Of a stretch of 64,000 nucleotides of DNA, positions 33,698-45,971 are shown piece by piece (the first letter of the stretch is position 1; each line of letters opens with the position of its first letter). The position numbers and the translations under genes were made by a program. The stretch is from the NCBI GenBank assembly GCA_034769895.1, contig CM068373.1, positions 201,604,134 through 201,668,133 on the forward strand, given 5' to 3'. The DNA is from Magicicada septendecula. Its lineage: Eukaryota > Arthropoda > Insecta > Hemiptera > Cicadidae. The notes under the pieces were generated by a model. The model worked only from the letters and a program-made list of their open reading frames with translations. It searched no databases and was not told the origin of the DNA.

Positions 33698-34980
33698 ATG
33701 ACAGCAGTCCTGAGCTGGCCAGCGCGTCAGAGCAGGGGCGTTACGCGCCTAAGTGGCCTTATGGTGTTGGGATCTCGAAGGAGAAGTCCAGTAAGGTCAT
33801 GTAGGTACTGTCATCATCATCAGACCACGGGTGAGTTATTGTTTTCTTTTATATAAATTGTAAGGGGGTTGTGGCAACCTATCCTGGCTGATCCCTTTAG
33901 GAAGTATGAAAGGGTCAATGAAAGTTTTTATGCTTCGGCACAAAATCTTTTATTGAGGGGGTTTTGTAATGGTACAATTATGGTACAATTTTTAATCAAC
34001 CTAAATATGGTATAAAAAACCATAAATATTGTATTCCTTCATTTGTAAAAATTTGGTCAAAATTAAATAAACATTTAATAACCTTTATAAATATACCGTG
34101 AGTGGACTATATAAATATTTGCCAGGATTCTGACTGTTTCATACCAAAAAACGTGAAGCCCAGCAAAAAACTGTATGTTGTTTATTGAGATAAAAGCGAC
34201 GATCCTTGATTACGTCAGCAACGAAGAATGTCTTGATGAAACTGTCAACAACCAAACAATAGACGAGTGATGTAGATTCACCCCACCTCGGAAATATGGA
34301 ACAAAGAATCTGTGTCATTTCAACAGGGAACGTGATCGCAGCCGGCCGGCAACTCGTTCACGAAGAGTGAATTTTAACTTTCACACCACTAAAAGTGGTT
34401 AATTAACTATTTAGAAACAGTGCTGTAAATCTACAACTACAAGATGTGACTGGTAACGTAAACGGTAAACTCGCGGTGTGCGTAGTTTTACCGAACGAAC
34501 AACTGCTACAGATTTGGTGAGAACGTTCCAAACATTTTTTTTTATCAAAATCAAAATTCAATACATAATGACCAATTCTAATCAAAAACTTAAAATATGA
34601 GCTCATTAAATTAAAATTAAAATAATAAATTGTACCAGTGAGAGAGAGAGAGAGAGAGAGAGAGTGATATAAATTATGCTGGGTTGTGCGACAAAGATAT
34701 TCATATATTCAATCTATTACTATATAATCTTTATATCATACGTAATATTTACATGTTTCATAAATACATGTCATGATTTTGGAGGGTAAAATTGTTTTGC
34801 AAACGCCAGTGGCGTAATATGTGGGTTCGAGTCATTTTTCAATATGTATTAATATTCAAGTTACATACTAATAAAAGTAATTTATACATGATATTTTGTG
34901 TATGTTTTATTTCAGGTAGGCTATTTCACAAACATGGTTCGTGTTGCACGAACCCTGGCCCGAAACGTAAATTTGTGTAA
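33698..34980 (+). CDS. Two-exon Cys/His-rich frame, unit 8
   Basis: Spliced frame open. The intron is longer here because of the expanded GA tract; exons are unchanged. Confidence 0.32.
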
Positions 34981-35307
34981 TGTTGTCAAATTGTACAACA
35001 TGGCGTCCGGTTGAAAAAGTGATAGTCATTTACTAGTACATACAAAAGTACAATTTTTATGGTAACTAATTAAACGATATAAAGCTAGTAGTTACAGATT
35101 GCGCCCGTAATAACAGGGACGAGTAATTACAGATGGCGCGTGCCGTCCAGGGACTCGACATAAAATATAATTTTATGTAGAGTATACCTACCGGTATGTG
35201 AAATAACTACCTGAGGTAATAGTGTTAAAGTACGTAACACGTGCGCAAGGTAAGGTTAACATTTTAGGTTATAAAGATATATGTTTTAGTAACATAAAAT
35301 TGCAAGT

Positions 35308-35709
35308 ATGAGTAATAAGGATAATATTGCAATAGAAATCAGTACCGCTGATGTAAATTTAACTAGTGAAATGGATGTTCAGCCAACTCAAACAAGTCCG
35401 ATTGACGAAGCAGATACACCTGTATCTGTTGTATATGTAGAAGCAGAGAAGGTCTCTACATCCATGTCAGTTAGTCCAGAAATTAAATCAGATAGTACTG
35501 CTGCTATGATGCAGCTCTTATTAAACAAATTTGATGAAAAATTTACAAATTTGAATGACAAATTTGATAGTATTGATATCAAGTTCAATGAACTAAAAAA
35601 TGAAATTAAAATAGGTCACGAGAAGCTCGTTAAGCAGTTTGACAAGGTCATCACAAAATTAGACAAGAGTTTAAGTCAATTAGAAACCCAGAAGGTAAAT
35701 AGTACCTAG
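35308..35709 (+). CDS. ORF1, truncated at codon 134, unit 8
   Basis: Asp-5 as in lineage A, but with TAG at codon 134. This combination is shared only with unit 10. Confidence 0.38.
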   Translation: MSNKDNIAIEISTADVNLTSEMDVQPTQTSPIDEADTPVSVVYVEAEKVSTSMSVSPEIKSDSTAAMMQLLLNKFDEKFTNLNDKFDSIDIKFNELKNEIKIGHEKLVKQFDKVITKLDKSLSQLETQKVNST

Positions 35710-35815
35710 AAAAATGAAGTACTGACTAATAGAATAAACAACAATGATAATGTGAATAAAGAATTTACAGGTAGTAAAAATATGGTGTTAGAAAATGATA
35801 ATGAAAGTATGATGA

Positions 35816-36520
35816 ATGATAATGAGGTGTTTGAGTGTATTGAGTCAGAAAGAAAGTATTTTTGTACAAGGGATGCAGGGGGTAGAATTTTATTTTGGTG
35901 TTGCGTTAGGGGGTGAAGAAAAGTCTTCACGTATTTTTTATAAGGACAAGAGTTCCTTCAATTTATATTTAGGAGACGATAGGTCTACAAATAAAGTTTC
36001 TTGGTGTTTTTGTGTACCTAATAAGTGGTGCAGAAATTTTAAGTTAGGGACCCCTGCATATTTGGAGAGAGAGAGTGTATTTTGGTGTTATGGAGAGAAA
36101 TGTATTAAGAAAGAAAGTATAGAGAGATATTGTGAGAAAAAGAAAGTAATACAATTTTTTAAAGTAAATAGAAAGTACAGAGAATTGGTAGAGAGGTTAG
36201 GCATAGATGTGGTATATGAAAATAATGAATACTTACCTTACAGTAACAATGATATTGGAATAACAATAAATGATGAGAATAATGGTATTCCATTATTCTT
36301 ACCTGTGGTAGAAAATTATGAGGACAATTACAAAATGAAAAACCAAAGTATAACATATGATATTACTGAGATAAACGGAACCCTACTCGATCGTGACTTG
36401 ATACATTTATTGGATAGTTGTCTGATATATGAATATAATATTTCTAATCATAAAATTTATTTATTAAAAAATAAATTCAATAGACCTAAGATTCGGATGT
36501 TATTCAACGATGGAGGGTAG
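35816..36520 (+). CDS. ORF2, unit 8
   Basis: Ala-30 and Gln-113, shared only with unit 10. Confidence 0.45.
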   Translation: MIMRCLSVLSQKESIFVQGMQGVEFYFGVALGGEEKSSRIFYKDKSSFNLYLGDDRSTNKVSWCFCVPNKWCRNFKLGTPAYLERESVFWCYGEKCIKKESIERYCEKKKVIQFFKVNRKYRELVERLGIDVVYENNEYLPYSNNDIGITINDENNGIPLFLPVVENYEDNYKMKNQSITYDITEINGTLLDRDLIHLLDSCLIYEYNISNHKIYLLKNKFNRPKIRMLFNDGG

Positions 36521-38423
36521 AGTGTTTCAATTGTGTAATGAACATTAAATATATGTGAAAAGTGGTATTGAATTGGACTGCATATGGACTGAGTTTGATA
36601 AATAACAAAATAATGAGTTGGAGTGTATATTTTTCACTGTTTTATATGTATTTATATATCAATGTATTTATGTATTTTTGATGTTGTATTACAGGTATAT
36701 TTTGTGTACCCTAGTTATGATGTATTTTAATAATTAACATGTTTTGTTTAATTAAACTTGTTTAAACAAATGAATAATATTTAAAGGTCAAATATTGAAT
36801 TAAAATAGTACAAAAGAAAGTTGTGCTACCTTTATAACAGAAGTAAATTATTAATTAATAGAAAGTTTTTAATGAAGTTCAATTATTATTTACTTTGTAA
36901 TGAAGGTAATTACTAATGAATAATAATGTAATAAGTAAGAATATATATATTTGAATTTTGAGAGGTATTGTTATGAGTAGGGGAGAGATGAATTTTATAA
37001 GACAAATGTCAATGATTACAGCAAGGTAGAATATTAAACAGGGATAGAGCCTGGGTATAAATAGAAGCAGGTGAGTTATTTAATTGAAGTTAATGGGAGT
37101 TAGATAGTTAAGAATTTTGAAGTAAATAATACAAAGAGAATTATTAGATATTTAGGGACACAGTAGTTAGTGATTATTTGTAGAGGTAAATAAAGTAAAG
37201 GTATAAACATATATTTGTTATTGATGATATTTTGTAGTGGGGGTGAGGTGATAAGGAGTAGCCAACTTATAGTGTTGTGGCAGGTAATAGCGTAGTTTAA
37301 GGGAGTGTTTGCCGAATTATTTGGAAGGGCAAAATATTATGAGTGAATATAGCCAGTTAGGGAACACCCATCTCTGTGCAAAGACGAGCGGTGCCATAGG
37401 ATTTAATTGAATTTAGTAAAGGTGTTTATAATTGAGATATTGGTGTCATGATAGGTAAATTTGGTTGTCAGTTAGAAGAAAGGAGAGTAAGATTATAATA
37501 AGTAAAGGCATAGTGAATATAGGAGTCATCCAGACTAAACAGTGATAGAAGGTGAAAGGTTAGGTAGTTAGGTAGGTAGAAGGTTCAGAATAGAAAGGAA
37601 ATAAAATAATAATAATATTATAATAATAATAATATGAATATTAATAATAAATGTGAAATAATATTATAATAGTTGATGTCTAATTAATGAATTAATTAAT
37701 TGTAAATTTTATGATTTAAATGCAATTTTAAATAGAATATGAAAATTTTAATGCAAATCTTAATCAAGTTTAAATATGTAATTACAAAACTATTTCAATG
37801 TATTACTGTATTAATATTAATGTATCAGTGTTAATTATCAATGTATTATCATGTATTATGTATTTATGTTATGAAATTTTAACATAATTTATGGAAATTA
37901 TGTGTATGAAGGGATAAATATAATTGGTGCTGTTAATACCAACTATTACCTGTTAATAATAATAATAATTTTAATTTAACCATTCAGTAACATTTATGAA
38001 TAAATAATACCATACAGATTTATTAATTATTTTGTTTTTCTATAATTTGTTTTTCTCCATGTTTGGGAGATTTATATGGGAATTTTCATATTTTCAGTAA
38101 TATAATCCTTTTTATATCAATATGTTTCTTTTGTAATTATAATAATTATAAAATGGAAAGAGTTAAATATTATCGATGGGAATCGAAACAATTTATTAAT
38201 TCAGGGTAGTCCATAATGAGAAGGGAAATTCTATATAATTCTTGTGAGTTACGTTTTTAGTAGTATATTTTTAGTACTATATTTTAGTAGTATATCAAGC
38301 AAACCCAGTGCTTATTAGCACAAACCAGCACCTAGCTAAGGGGAACCAGATCAGTTAAGGATAGAGTGATTTACCAAGTCACTATTTTGAGATTTTTCGT
38401 TTATTGTTTCAGTGTTTGGTGAT

Positions 38424-39701
38424 ATGACAGCAGTCCTGAGCTGGCCAGCGCGTCAGAGCAGGGGCGTTACGCGCCTAAGTGGCCTTATGGTGTTGGGATC
38501 TCGAAGGAGAAGTCCAGTAAGGTCATGTAGGTACTGTCATCATCATCAGACCACGGGTGAGTTATTGTTTTCTTTTATATAAATTGTAAGGGGGTTGTGG
38601 CAACCTATCCTGGCTGATCCCTTTAGGAAGTATGAAAGGGTCAATGAAAGTTTTTATGCTTCGGCACAAAATCTTTTATTGAGGGGGTTTTGTAATGGTA
38701 CAATTATGGTACAATTTTTAATCAACCTAAATATGGTATAAAAAACCATAAATATTGTATTCCTTCATTTGTAAAAATTTGGTCAAAATTAAATAAACAT
38801 TTAATAACCTTTATAAATATACCGTGAGTGGACTATATAAATATTTGCCAGGATTCTGACTGTTTCATACCAAAAAACGTGAAGCCCAGCAAAAAACTGT
38901 ATGTTGTTTATTGAGATAAAAGCGACGATCCTTGATTACGTCAGCAACGAAGAATGTCTTGATGAAACTGTCAACAACCAAACAATAGACGAGTGATGTA
39001 GATTCACCCCACCTCGGAAATATGGAACAAAGAATCTGTGTCATTTCAACAGGGAACGTGATCGCAGCCGGCCGGCAACTCGTTCACGAAGAGTGAATTT
39101 TAACTTTCACACCACTAAAAGTGGTTAATTAACTATTTAGAAACAGTGCTGTAAATCTACAACTACAAGATGTGACCGGTAACGTAACCGGTAAACTCGC
39201 GGTGTGCGTAGTTTTACCGAACGAACAACTGCTACAGATTTGGTGAGAACGTTCCAAACATTTTTTTTTTCAAAATCAAAATTCAATACATAATGACCAA
39301 TTCTAATCAAAAACTTAAAATATGAGCTCATTAAATTAAAATTAAAATAATAAATTGTACCAGTGTGAGAGAGAGAGAGAGAGAGTGATATAAATTATGC
39401 TGGGTTGTGCGACAAAGATATTCATATATTCAATCTATTACTATATAATCTTTATATCATACGTAATATTTACATGTTTCATAAATACATGTCATGATTT
39501 TGGAGGATAAAATTGTTTTGCAAACGCCAGTGGCGTAATATGTGGGTTCGAATCATTTTTCAATATGTATTAATATTCAAGGTACATACTAATAAAAGTA
39601 ATTTATACATGATATTTTGTGTATGTTTTATTTCAGGTAGGCTATTTCACAAACATGGTTCGTGTTGCACGAACCCTGGCCCGAAACGTAAATTTGTGTA
39701 A
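38424..39701 (+). CDS. Two-exon Cys/His-rich frame, unit 9
   Basis: Spliced frame open. This part of the mosaic unit is still B-like. Confidence 0.32.
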
Positions 39702-40028
39702 TGTTGTCAAATTGTACAACATGGCGTCCGGTTGAAAAAGTGATAGTCATTTACTAGTACATACAAAAGTACAATTTTTATGGTAACTAATTAAACGATA
39801 AAAAGCTAGTAGTTACAGATTGCGCCCGTAATAACAGGGACGAGTAGTTACAGATGGCGCGTGCCGTCCAGGGACTCGACATAAAATATAATTTTATGTA
39901 GAGTATACCTACCGGTATGTGAAATAACTACCTGAGGTAATAGTGTTAAAGTACGTAACACGTGCGCAAGGTAAGGTTAACATTTTAGGTTATAAACATA
40001 TATGTTTTAGTAACATAAAATTGCAAGT

Positions 40029-40619
40029 ATGAGTAATAAGGATAATATTGCAATAGAAATCAGTACCGCTGATGTAAATTTAACTAGTGAAATGGATGTT
40101 CAGCCAACTCAAACAAGTCCGATTGACGAAGCAGATACACCTGTATCTGTTGTATATGTAGAAGCAGAGAAGGTCTCTACATCCATGTCAGTTAGTCCAG
40201 AAATTAAATCAGATAGTACTGCTGCTATGATGCAGCTCTTATTAAACAAATTTGATGAAAAATTTACAAATTTGAATGACAAATTTGATAGTATTGATAT
40301 CAAGTTCAATGAACTAAAAAATGAAATTAAAATAGGTCACGAGAAGCTCGTTAAGCAGTTTGACAAGGTCATCACAAAATTAGACAAGAGTTTAAGTCAA
40401 TTAGAAACCCAGAAGGTAAATAGTACCCAGAAAAATGAAGTACTGACTAATAGAATAAACAACAATGATAATGTGAATAAAGAATTTACAGGTAGTAAAA
40501 ATATGGTGTTAGAAAATGATAATGAAAGTATGATGAATGATAATGAGGTGTTTGAGTGTATTGAGTCAGAAAGAAAGTATTTTTGTACAAGGGATGCAGG
40601 GGGTCGAATTTTATTTTGA
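40029..40619 (+). CDS. ORF1, full length, unit 9
   Basis: Protein identical to unit 2. An A-to-C change at 40605 in the ORF2 overlap is silent in both frames (Arg in ORF1, Val in ORF2). It lies in the A-like core of the mosaic unit. Confidence 0.45.
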   Translation: MSNKDNIAIEISTADVNLTSEMDVQPTQTSPIDEADTPVSVVYVEAEKVSTSMSVSPEIKSDSTAAMMQLLLNKFDEKFTNLNDKFDSIDIKFNELKNEIKIGHEKLVKQFDKVITKLDKSLSQLETQKVNSTQKNEVLTNRINNNDNVNKEFTGSKNMVLENDNESMMNDNEVFECIESERKYFCTRDAGGRILF

Positions 40620-41241
40620 TGTTGTGTTAGGGGGTGAAGAAAAGTCTTCACGTATTTTTTATAAGGACAAGAGTTCCTTCAATTTATATTTAGGAGACGA
40701 TAGGTCTACAAATAAAGTTTCTTGGTGTTTTTGTGTACCTAATAAGTGGTGCAGAAATTTTAAGTTAGGGACCCCTGCATATTTGGAGAGAGAGAGTGTA
40801 TTTTGGTGTTATGGAGAGAAATGTATTAAGAAAGAAAGTATAGAGAGATATTGTGAGAAAAAGAAAGTAATAAAATTTTTTAAAGTAAATAGAAAGTACA
40901 GAGAATTGGTAGAGAGGTTAGGCATAGATATGGTATATGAAAATAATGAATACTTACCTTACAGTAACAATGATATTGGAATAACAATAAATGATGAGAA
41001 TAATGGTATTCCATTATTCTTACCTGTGGTAGAAAATTATGAGGACAATTACAAAATGAAAAACCAAAGTATAACATATGATATTACTGAGATAAACGGA
41101 ACCCTACTCGATCGTGACTTGATACATTTATTGGATAGTTGTCTGATATATGAATATAATATTTCTAATCATAAAATTTATTTATTAAAAAATAAATTCA
41201 ATAGACCTAAGATTCGGATGTTATTCAACGATGGAGGGTAG
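40537..41241 (+). CDS. ORF2, unit 9
   Basis: A form, protein identical to unit 2. It carries the one silent change noticed among ORF2 copies (40605). Confidence 0.45.
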   Translation: MIMRCLSVLSQKESIFVQGMQGVEFYFDVVLGGEEKSSRIFYKDKSSFNLYLGDDRSTNKVSWCFCVPNKWCRNFKLGTPAYLERESVFWCYGEKCIKKESIERYCEKKKVIKFFKVNRKYRELVERLGIDMVYENNEYLPYSNNDIGITINDENNGIPLFLPVVENYEDNYKMKNQSITYDITEINGTLLDRDLIHLLDSCLIYEYNISNHKIYLLKNKFNRPKIRMLFNDGG

Positions 41242-43148
41242 AGTGTTTCAATTGTGTAATGAACATTAAATATATGTGAAAAGTGGTATTGAATTGGACT
41301 GCATATGGACTGAGTTTGATAAATAACAAAATAATGAGTTGGAGTGTATATTTTTCACTGTTTTATATGTATTTATATATCAATGTATTTATGTATTTTT
41401 GATGTTGTATTACAGGTATATTTTGTGTACCCTAGTTATGATGTATTTTAATAATTAACATGTTTTGTTTAATTAAACTTGTTTAAACAAATGAATAATA
41501 TTTAAAGGTCAAATATTGAATTAAAATAGTACAAAAGAAAGTTGTGCTACCTTTATAACAGAAGTAAATTATTAATTAATAGAAAGTTTTTAATGAAGTT
41601 CAATTATTATTTACTTTGTAATGAAGGTAATTACTAATGAATAATAATGTAATAAGTAAGAATATATATATTTGAATTTTGAGAGGTATTGTTATGAGTA
41701 GGTGAGAGATGAATTTTATAAGACAAATGTCAATGATTACAGCAAGGTAGAATGATTAAACAGGGATAGAGCCTGGGTATAAATAGAAGCAGGTGAGTTA
41801 TTTAATTGAAGTTAATGGGAGTTAGATAGTTAAGAATTTTGAAGTAAATAATACAAAGAGAATTATTAGATATTTAGGGACACAGTAGTTAGTGATTTTT
41901 TGTAGAGGTAAATAAAGTAAAGGTATAAACATATATTTGTTATTGATGATATTTTGTAGTGGGGGTGAGGTGATAAGGAGTAGCCAACTTATAGTGTTGT
42001 GGCAGGTAATAGCGTAGTTTAAGGGAGTGTTTGCCGAATTATTTGGAAGGGCAAAATATTATGAGTGAATATAGCCAGTTAGGAAACACCCATCTCTGTG
42101 CAAAGACGAGCGGTGCCATAGGATTTAATTGAATTTAGTAAAGGTGTTTATAATTGAGATATTGGTGTCATGATAGGTAAATTTGGTTGTCAGTTAGAAG
42201 AAAGGAGAGTAAGATTATAATAAGTAAAGGCATAGTGAATATAGGAGTCATCCAGACTAAACAGTGATAGAAGGTGAAAGGTTAGGTAGTTAGGTAGGTA
42301 GAAGGTTCAGAATAGAAAGGAAATAAAATAATAATAATATTATAATAATAATAATAATATGAATATTAATAATAAATGTGAAATAATATTATAATAGTTG
42401 ATGTCTAATTAATGAATTAATTAATTGTAAATTTTATGATTTAAATGCAATTTTAAATAGAATATGAAAATTTTAATGCAAATCTTAATCAAGTTTAAAT
42501 ATGTAATTACAAAACTATTTCAATGTATTACTGTATTAATATTAATGTATCAGTGTTAATTATCAATGTATTATCATGTATTATGTATTTATGTTATGAA
42601 ATTTTAACATAATTTATGGAAATTATGTGTATGAAGGGATAAATATAATTGGTGCTGTTAATACCAACTATTACCTGTTAATAATAATAATAATTTTAAT
42701 TTAACCATTCAGTAACATTTATGAATAAATAATACCATACAGATTTATTAATTATTTTGTTTTTCTATAATTTGTTTTTCTCCATGTTTGGGAGATTTAT
42801 ATGGGAATTTTCATATTTTCAGTAATATAATCCTTTTTATATCAATATGTTTCTTTTGTAATTATAATAATTATAAAATGGAAAGAGTTAAATATTATCG
42901 ATGGGAATCGAAACAATTTATTAATTCAGGGTAGTCCATAATGAGAAGGGAAATTCTATATAATTCTTGTGAGTTACGTTTTTAGTAGTATATTTTTAGT
43001 ACTATATTTTAGTAGTATATCAAGCAAACCCAGTGCTTATTAGCACAAACCAGCACCTAGCTAAGGGGAACCAGATCAGTTAAGGATAGAGTGATTTACC
43101 AAGTCACTATTTTGAGATTTTTCGTTTATTGTTTCAGTGTTTGGTGAT

Positions 43149-44431
43149 ATGACAGCAGTCCTGAGCTGGCCAGCGCGTCAGAGCAGGGGCGTTACGCGCC
43201 TAAGTGGCCTTATGGTGTTGGGATCTCGAAGGAGAAGTCCAGTAAGGTCATGTAGGTACTGTCATCATCATCAGACCACGGGTGAGTTATTGTTTTCTTT
43301 TATATAAATTGTAAGGGGGTTGTGGCAACCTATCCTGGCTGATCCCTTTAGGAAGTATGAAAGGGTCAATGAAAGTTTTTATGCTTCGGCACAAAATCTT
43401 TTATTGAGGGGGTTTTGTAATGGTACAATTATGGTACAATTTTTAATCAACCTAAATATGGTATAAAAAACCATAAATATTGTATTCCTTCATTTGTAGT
43501 AATTTGGTCAAAATTAAGTAAACATTTAGTAACCTTTATAAATATACCGTGAGTGGACTATATAAATATTTGCCAGGATTCTGACTGTTTCATACCAAAA
43601 AACGTGAAGCCCAGCAAAAAACTGTATGTTGTTTATTGAGATAAAAGCGACGATCCTTGATTACGTCAGCAACGAAGAATGTCTTGATGAAACTGTCAAC
43701 AACCAAACAATAGACGAGTGATGTAGATTCACCCCACCTCGGAAATATGGAACAAAGAATCTGTGTCATTTCAACAGGGAACGTGATCGCAGCCGGCCGG
43801 CAACTCTTTCACGAAGAGTGAATTTTAACTTTCACACCACTAAAAGTGGTTAATTAACTATTTAGAAACAGTGCTGTAAATCTACAACTACAAGATGTGA
43901 CCGGTAACGTAAACGGTAAACTCGCGGTGTGCGTAGTTTTACCGAACGAACAACTGCTACAGATTTGGTGAGAACGTTCCAAACATTTTTTTTTATCAAA
44001 ATCAAAATTCAATACATAATGACCAATTCTAATCAAAAACTTAAAATATGAGCTCATTAAATTAAAATTAAAATAATAAATTGTACCAGTGAGAGAGAGA
44101 GAGAGAGAGAGAGAGTGATATAAATTATGCTGGGTTGTGCGACAAAGATATTCATATATTCAATCTATTACTATATAATCTTTATATCATACGTAATATT
44201 TACATGTTTCATAAATACATGTCATGATTTTGGAGGGTAAAATTGTTTTGCAAACGCCAGTGGCGTAATATGTGGGTTCGAGTCATTTTTCAATATGTAT
44301 TAATATTCAAGTTACATACTAATAAAAGTAATTTATACATGATATTTTGTGTATGTTTTATTTCAGGTAGGCTATTTCACAAACATGGTTCGTGTTGCAC
44401 GAACCCTGGCCCGAAACGTAAATTTGTGTAA
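43149..44431 (+). CDS. Two-exon Cys/His-rich frame, unit 10
   Basis: Spliced frame open. The intron carries the expanded GA tract and the private changes near 43516. Confidence 0.32.
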
Positions 44432-44758
44432 TGTTGTCAAATTGTACAACATGGCGTCCGGTTGAAAAAGTGATAGTCATTTACTAGTACATACAAAAGT
44501 ACAATTTTTATGGTAACTAATTAAACGATATAAAGCTAGTAGTTACAGATTGCGCCCGTAATAACAGGGACGAGTAATTACAGATGGCGCGTGCCGTCCA
44601 GGGACTCGACATAAAATATAATTTTATGTAGAGTATACCTACCGGTATGTGAAATAACTACCTGAGGTAATAGTGTTAAAGTACGTAACACGTGCGCAAG
44701 GTAAGGTTAACATTTTAGGTTATAAAGATATATGTTTTAGTAACATAAAATTGCAAGA

Positions 44759-45160
44759 ATGAGTAATAAGGATAATATTGCAATAGAAATCAGTACCGCT
44801 GATGTAAATTTAACTAGTGAAATGGATGTTCAGCCAACTCAAACAAGTCCGATTGACGAAGCAGATACACCTGTATCTGTTGTATATGTAGAAGCAGAGA
44901 AGGTCTCTACATCCATGTCAGTTAGTCCAGAAATTAAATCAGATAGTACTGCTGCTATGATGCAGCTCTTATTAAACAAATTTGATGAAAAATTTACAAA
45001 TTTGAATGACAAATTTGATAGTATTGATATCAAGTTCAATGAACTAAAAAATGAAATTAAAATAGGTCACGAGAAGCTCGTTAAGCAGTTTGACAAGGTC
45101 ATCACAAAATTAGACAAGAGTTTAAGTCAATTAGAAACCCAGAAGGTAAATAGTACCTAG
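44759..45160 (+). CDS. ORF1, truncated at codon 134, unit 10
   Basis: Asp-5 with TAG. The base before the ATG is A instead of T; the A at -3 is retained. Confidence 0.38.
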   Translation: MSNKDNIAIEISTADVNLTSEMDVQPTQTSPIDEADTPVSVVYVEAEKVSTSMSVSPEIKSDSTAAMMQLLLNKFDEKFTNLNDKFDSIDIKFNELKNEIKIGHEKLVKQFDKVITKLDKSLSQLETQKVNST

Positions 45161-45266
45161 AAAAATGAAGTACTGACTAATAGAATAAACAACAATGATA
45201 ATGTGAATAAAGAATTTACAGGTAGTAAAAATATGGTGTTAGAAAATGATAATGAAAGTATGATGA

Positions 45267-45971
45267 ATGATAATGAGGTGTTTGAGTGTATTGAGTCAGA
45301 AAGAAAGTATTTTTGTACAAGGGATGCAGGGGGTAGAATTTTATTTTGGTGTTGCGTTAGGGGGTGAAGAAAAGTCTTCACGTATTTTTTATAAGGACAA
45401 GAGTTCCTTCAATTTATATTTAGGAGACGATAGGTCTACAAATAAAGTTTCTTGGTGTTTTTGTGTACCTAATAAGTGGTGCAGAAATTTTAAGTTAGGG
45501 ACCCCTGCATATTTGGAGAGAGAGAGTGTATTTTGGTGTTATGGAGAGAAATGTATTAAGAAAGAAAGTATAGAGAGATATTGTGAGAAAAAGAAAGTAA
45601 TACAATTTTTTAAAGTAAATAGAAAGTACAGAGAATTGGTAGAGAGGTTAGGCATAGATGTGGTATATGAAAATAATGAATACTTACCTTACAGTAACAA
45701 TGATATTGGAATAACAATAAATGATGAGAATAATGGTATTCCATTATTCTTACCTGTGGTAGAAAATTATGAGGACAATTACAAAATGAAAAACCAAAGT
45801 ATAACATATGATATTACTGAGATAAACGGAACCCTACTCGATCGTGACTTGATACATTTATTGGATAGTTGTCTGATATATGAATATAATATTTCTAATC
45901 ATAAAATTTATTTATTAAAAAATAAATTCAATAGACCTAAGATTCGGATGTTATTCAACGATGGAGGGTAG
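45267..45971 (+). CDS. ORF2, unit 10
   Basis: Protein identical to unit 8. Confidence 0.45.
   Translation: MIMRCLSVLSQKESIFVQGMQGVEFYFGVALGGEEKSSRIFYKDKSSFNLYLGDDRSTNKVSWCFCVPNKWCRNFKLGTPAYLERESVFWCYGEKCIKKESIERYCEKKKVIQFFKVNRKYRELVERLGIDVVYENNEYLPYSNNDIGITINDENNGIPLFLPVVENYEDNYKMKNQSITYDITEINGTLLDRDLIHLLDSCLIYEYNISNHKIYLLKNKFNRPKIRMLFNDGG

Larger units (their letters stand above)
33114..37839 (+). repeat. Unit 8, B variant shared with unit 10, 4726 bp
   Basis: It carries variants otherwise seen only in unit 10: a longer GA tract (34640-34664) directly after CCAGT, CGATATAAAGC, GAGTAATTAC, AAAGATATATG, Ala-30 and Gln-113 in ORF2. ORF1 has Asp-5 but also TAG at codon 134. Private: GTGACTGG at 34445, a C-to-T change at a CpG. 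Confidence 0.96.
37840..42564 (+). repeat. Unit 9, mosaic A core in B flanks, 4725 bp
   Basis: The left part is B (GTAAAAATTT, GGAGGATAAAA, CAAGGTACAT). Between about 39.6 and 40.05 kb it switches to A (Asp-5 and Gln-134 in ORF1, Asp-28 and Met-132 in ORF2, AATGATTAAACAGG, AGGAAACACCC). By about 42.35-42.5 kb it is B again (CAAGTTTAAAT). It is the only unit right of unit 4 with a full-length ORF1. Confidence 0.96.
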
